A stretch of 6,467 bases of DNA from the NCBI GenBank assembly GCA_017547125.1, contig JAFYQL010000043.1, positions 1 through 6,467 on the forward strand, written 5' to 3'. Of this stretch, positions 6,225 to 6,467 are shown piece by piece (positions within the stretch are counted from its first letter, which is position 1; each line of letters opens with the position of its first letter). Origin of the DNA: Bacillota bacterium (GTDB lineage: Bacteria > Bacillota > Clostridia > Lachnospirales > Anaerotignaceae). The position numbers and the translations under genes are program-made. Under the pieces are notes generated by a model. It saw only the letters and a program-made list of their open reading frames with translations, did not search any database and was not told the DNA's origin.

Positions 6225-6467
6225 TATTCTGCTTCTATTTTTCTTATTTCATCTATGATTTCGCACATAAGGTCAGTTTTTCCAAATGGTGTCATAAGAT
6301 AATATCCGTCGCAATAGTCTTTGATTTCTCTTGCTATGGCAACAGATGTTTTAACCGCAAGGGCTCTGCCTTCTTCGGCAGTTTTGTCCTTATAAAGCTC
6401 AAGTATTCTTTTATCCACCTTTATACCCGAAATTTCACTGTCCATAAAGCACGCATTACGATAGTTA
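6224..6467 (-). CDS. Methylenetetrahydrofolate reductase, C-terminal fragment (cut by window edge)
   Basis: Only the last 80 residues are in the window; the frame is open to the right edge and the true start lies outside. The fragment begins NYRNACFMDSEISGIKV and ends with DGYYLMTPFGKTDLMCEII. This pattern, with YRNA, a following E-x-x-GI, and later DG-(Y/F)-Y-x-MTPF, is the end of the TIM-barrel reductase that makes 5-methyltetrahydrofolate from 5,10-methylenetetrahydrofolate, using FAD. It resembles the C-terminal end of the bifunctional homocysteine methyltransferase/reductase (YitJ of B. subtilis) more than E. coli MetF, but the methyltransferase half, if present, is outside the window. 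It would therefore act in methionine and one-carbon metabolism. An internal ATG at 6443-6445 is not the start, because conserved residues continue upstream of it. Confidence 0.85.
   Translation of the reverse strand, partial: NYRNACFMDSEISGIKVDKRILELYKDKTAEEGRALAVKTSVAIAREIKDYCDGYYLMTPFGKTDLMCEIIDEIRKIEAE

Noticed and set aside
1..6467. CRISPR array, insertion sequence, prophage or defence island
   Set aside because: There are no repeated spacer units, terminal inverted repeats, transposase or integrase motifs, or tRNA-associated attachment sites. The gene content is housekeeping with conserved order.

Overview
The window is chromosomal core sequence from a low-GC Gram-positive bacterium, most likely a member of the Clostridia (Bacillota). 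The evidence is the gdpP-rplI-dnaB gene order (the yybT-rplI-dnaC order of Bacillus subtilis), strong GGAGG-type ribosome binding sites, AT-rich intergenic DNA, and a methylenetetrahydrofolate reductase tail of the YitJ type. I cannot assign a genus.

Layout from right to left along the minus strand. At the right edge is the C-terminal end of a methylenetetrahydrofolate reductase gene, cut by the window. It converges on a plus-strand gene for a CPBP-family (Abi/CAAX-like) intramembrane protease. Only 36 bp separate the two stop codons, and that gap holds a perfect 17-bp inverted repeat flanked by A and T runs, which should terminate transcription from both sides. The protease gene is divergent from a 68-residue two-helix membrane protein of unknown function, with a 161-bp shared promoter region. 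Downstream of the small gene, on the minus strand, comes a tight run of pheA (prephenate dehydratase with ACT domain), gdpP (c-di-AMP phosphodiesterase), rplI (ribosomal protein L9) and dnaB (replicative helicase). It ends in a strong GAAA-loop hairpin terminator. The left-most 160 bp carry a possible extended -10 promoter and a good Shine-Dalgarno sequence for a gene that probably starts at or just beyond the left edge.

The minus-strand run is probably one operon. Gaps are 17 bp (pheA-gdpP), 1 bp (gdpP-rplI, with the rplI ribosome binding site inside the gdpP coding end) and 22 bp (rplI-dnaB). It would co-express c-di-AMP turnover, a ribosomal protein and the replicative helicase, with aromatic amino acid synthesis at its head. 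pheA has its own plausible extended -10 promoter, so the small membrane gene may be a separate or overlapping unit.

I found no tRNA, rRNA, CRISPR array, insertion sequence or phage signature. The window reads as ordinary housekeeping DNA. The least explained items are the small membrane protein and the CPBP protease beside it. No previously undescribed system is evident.
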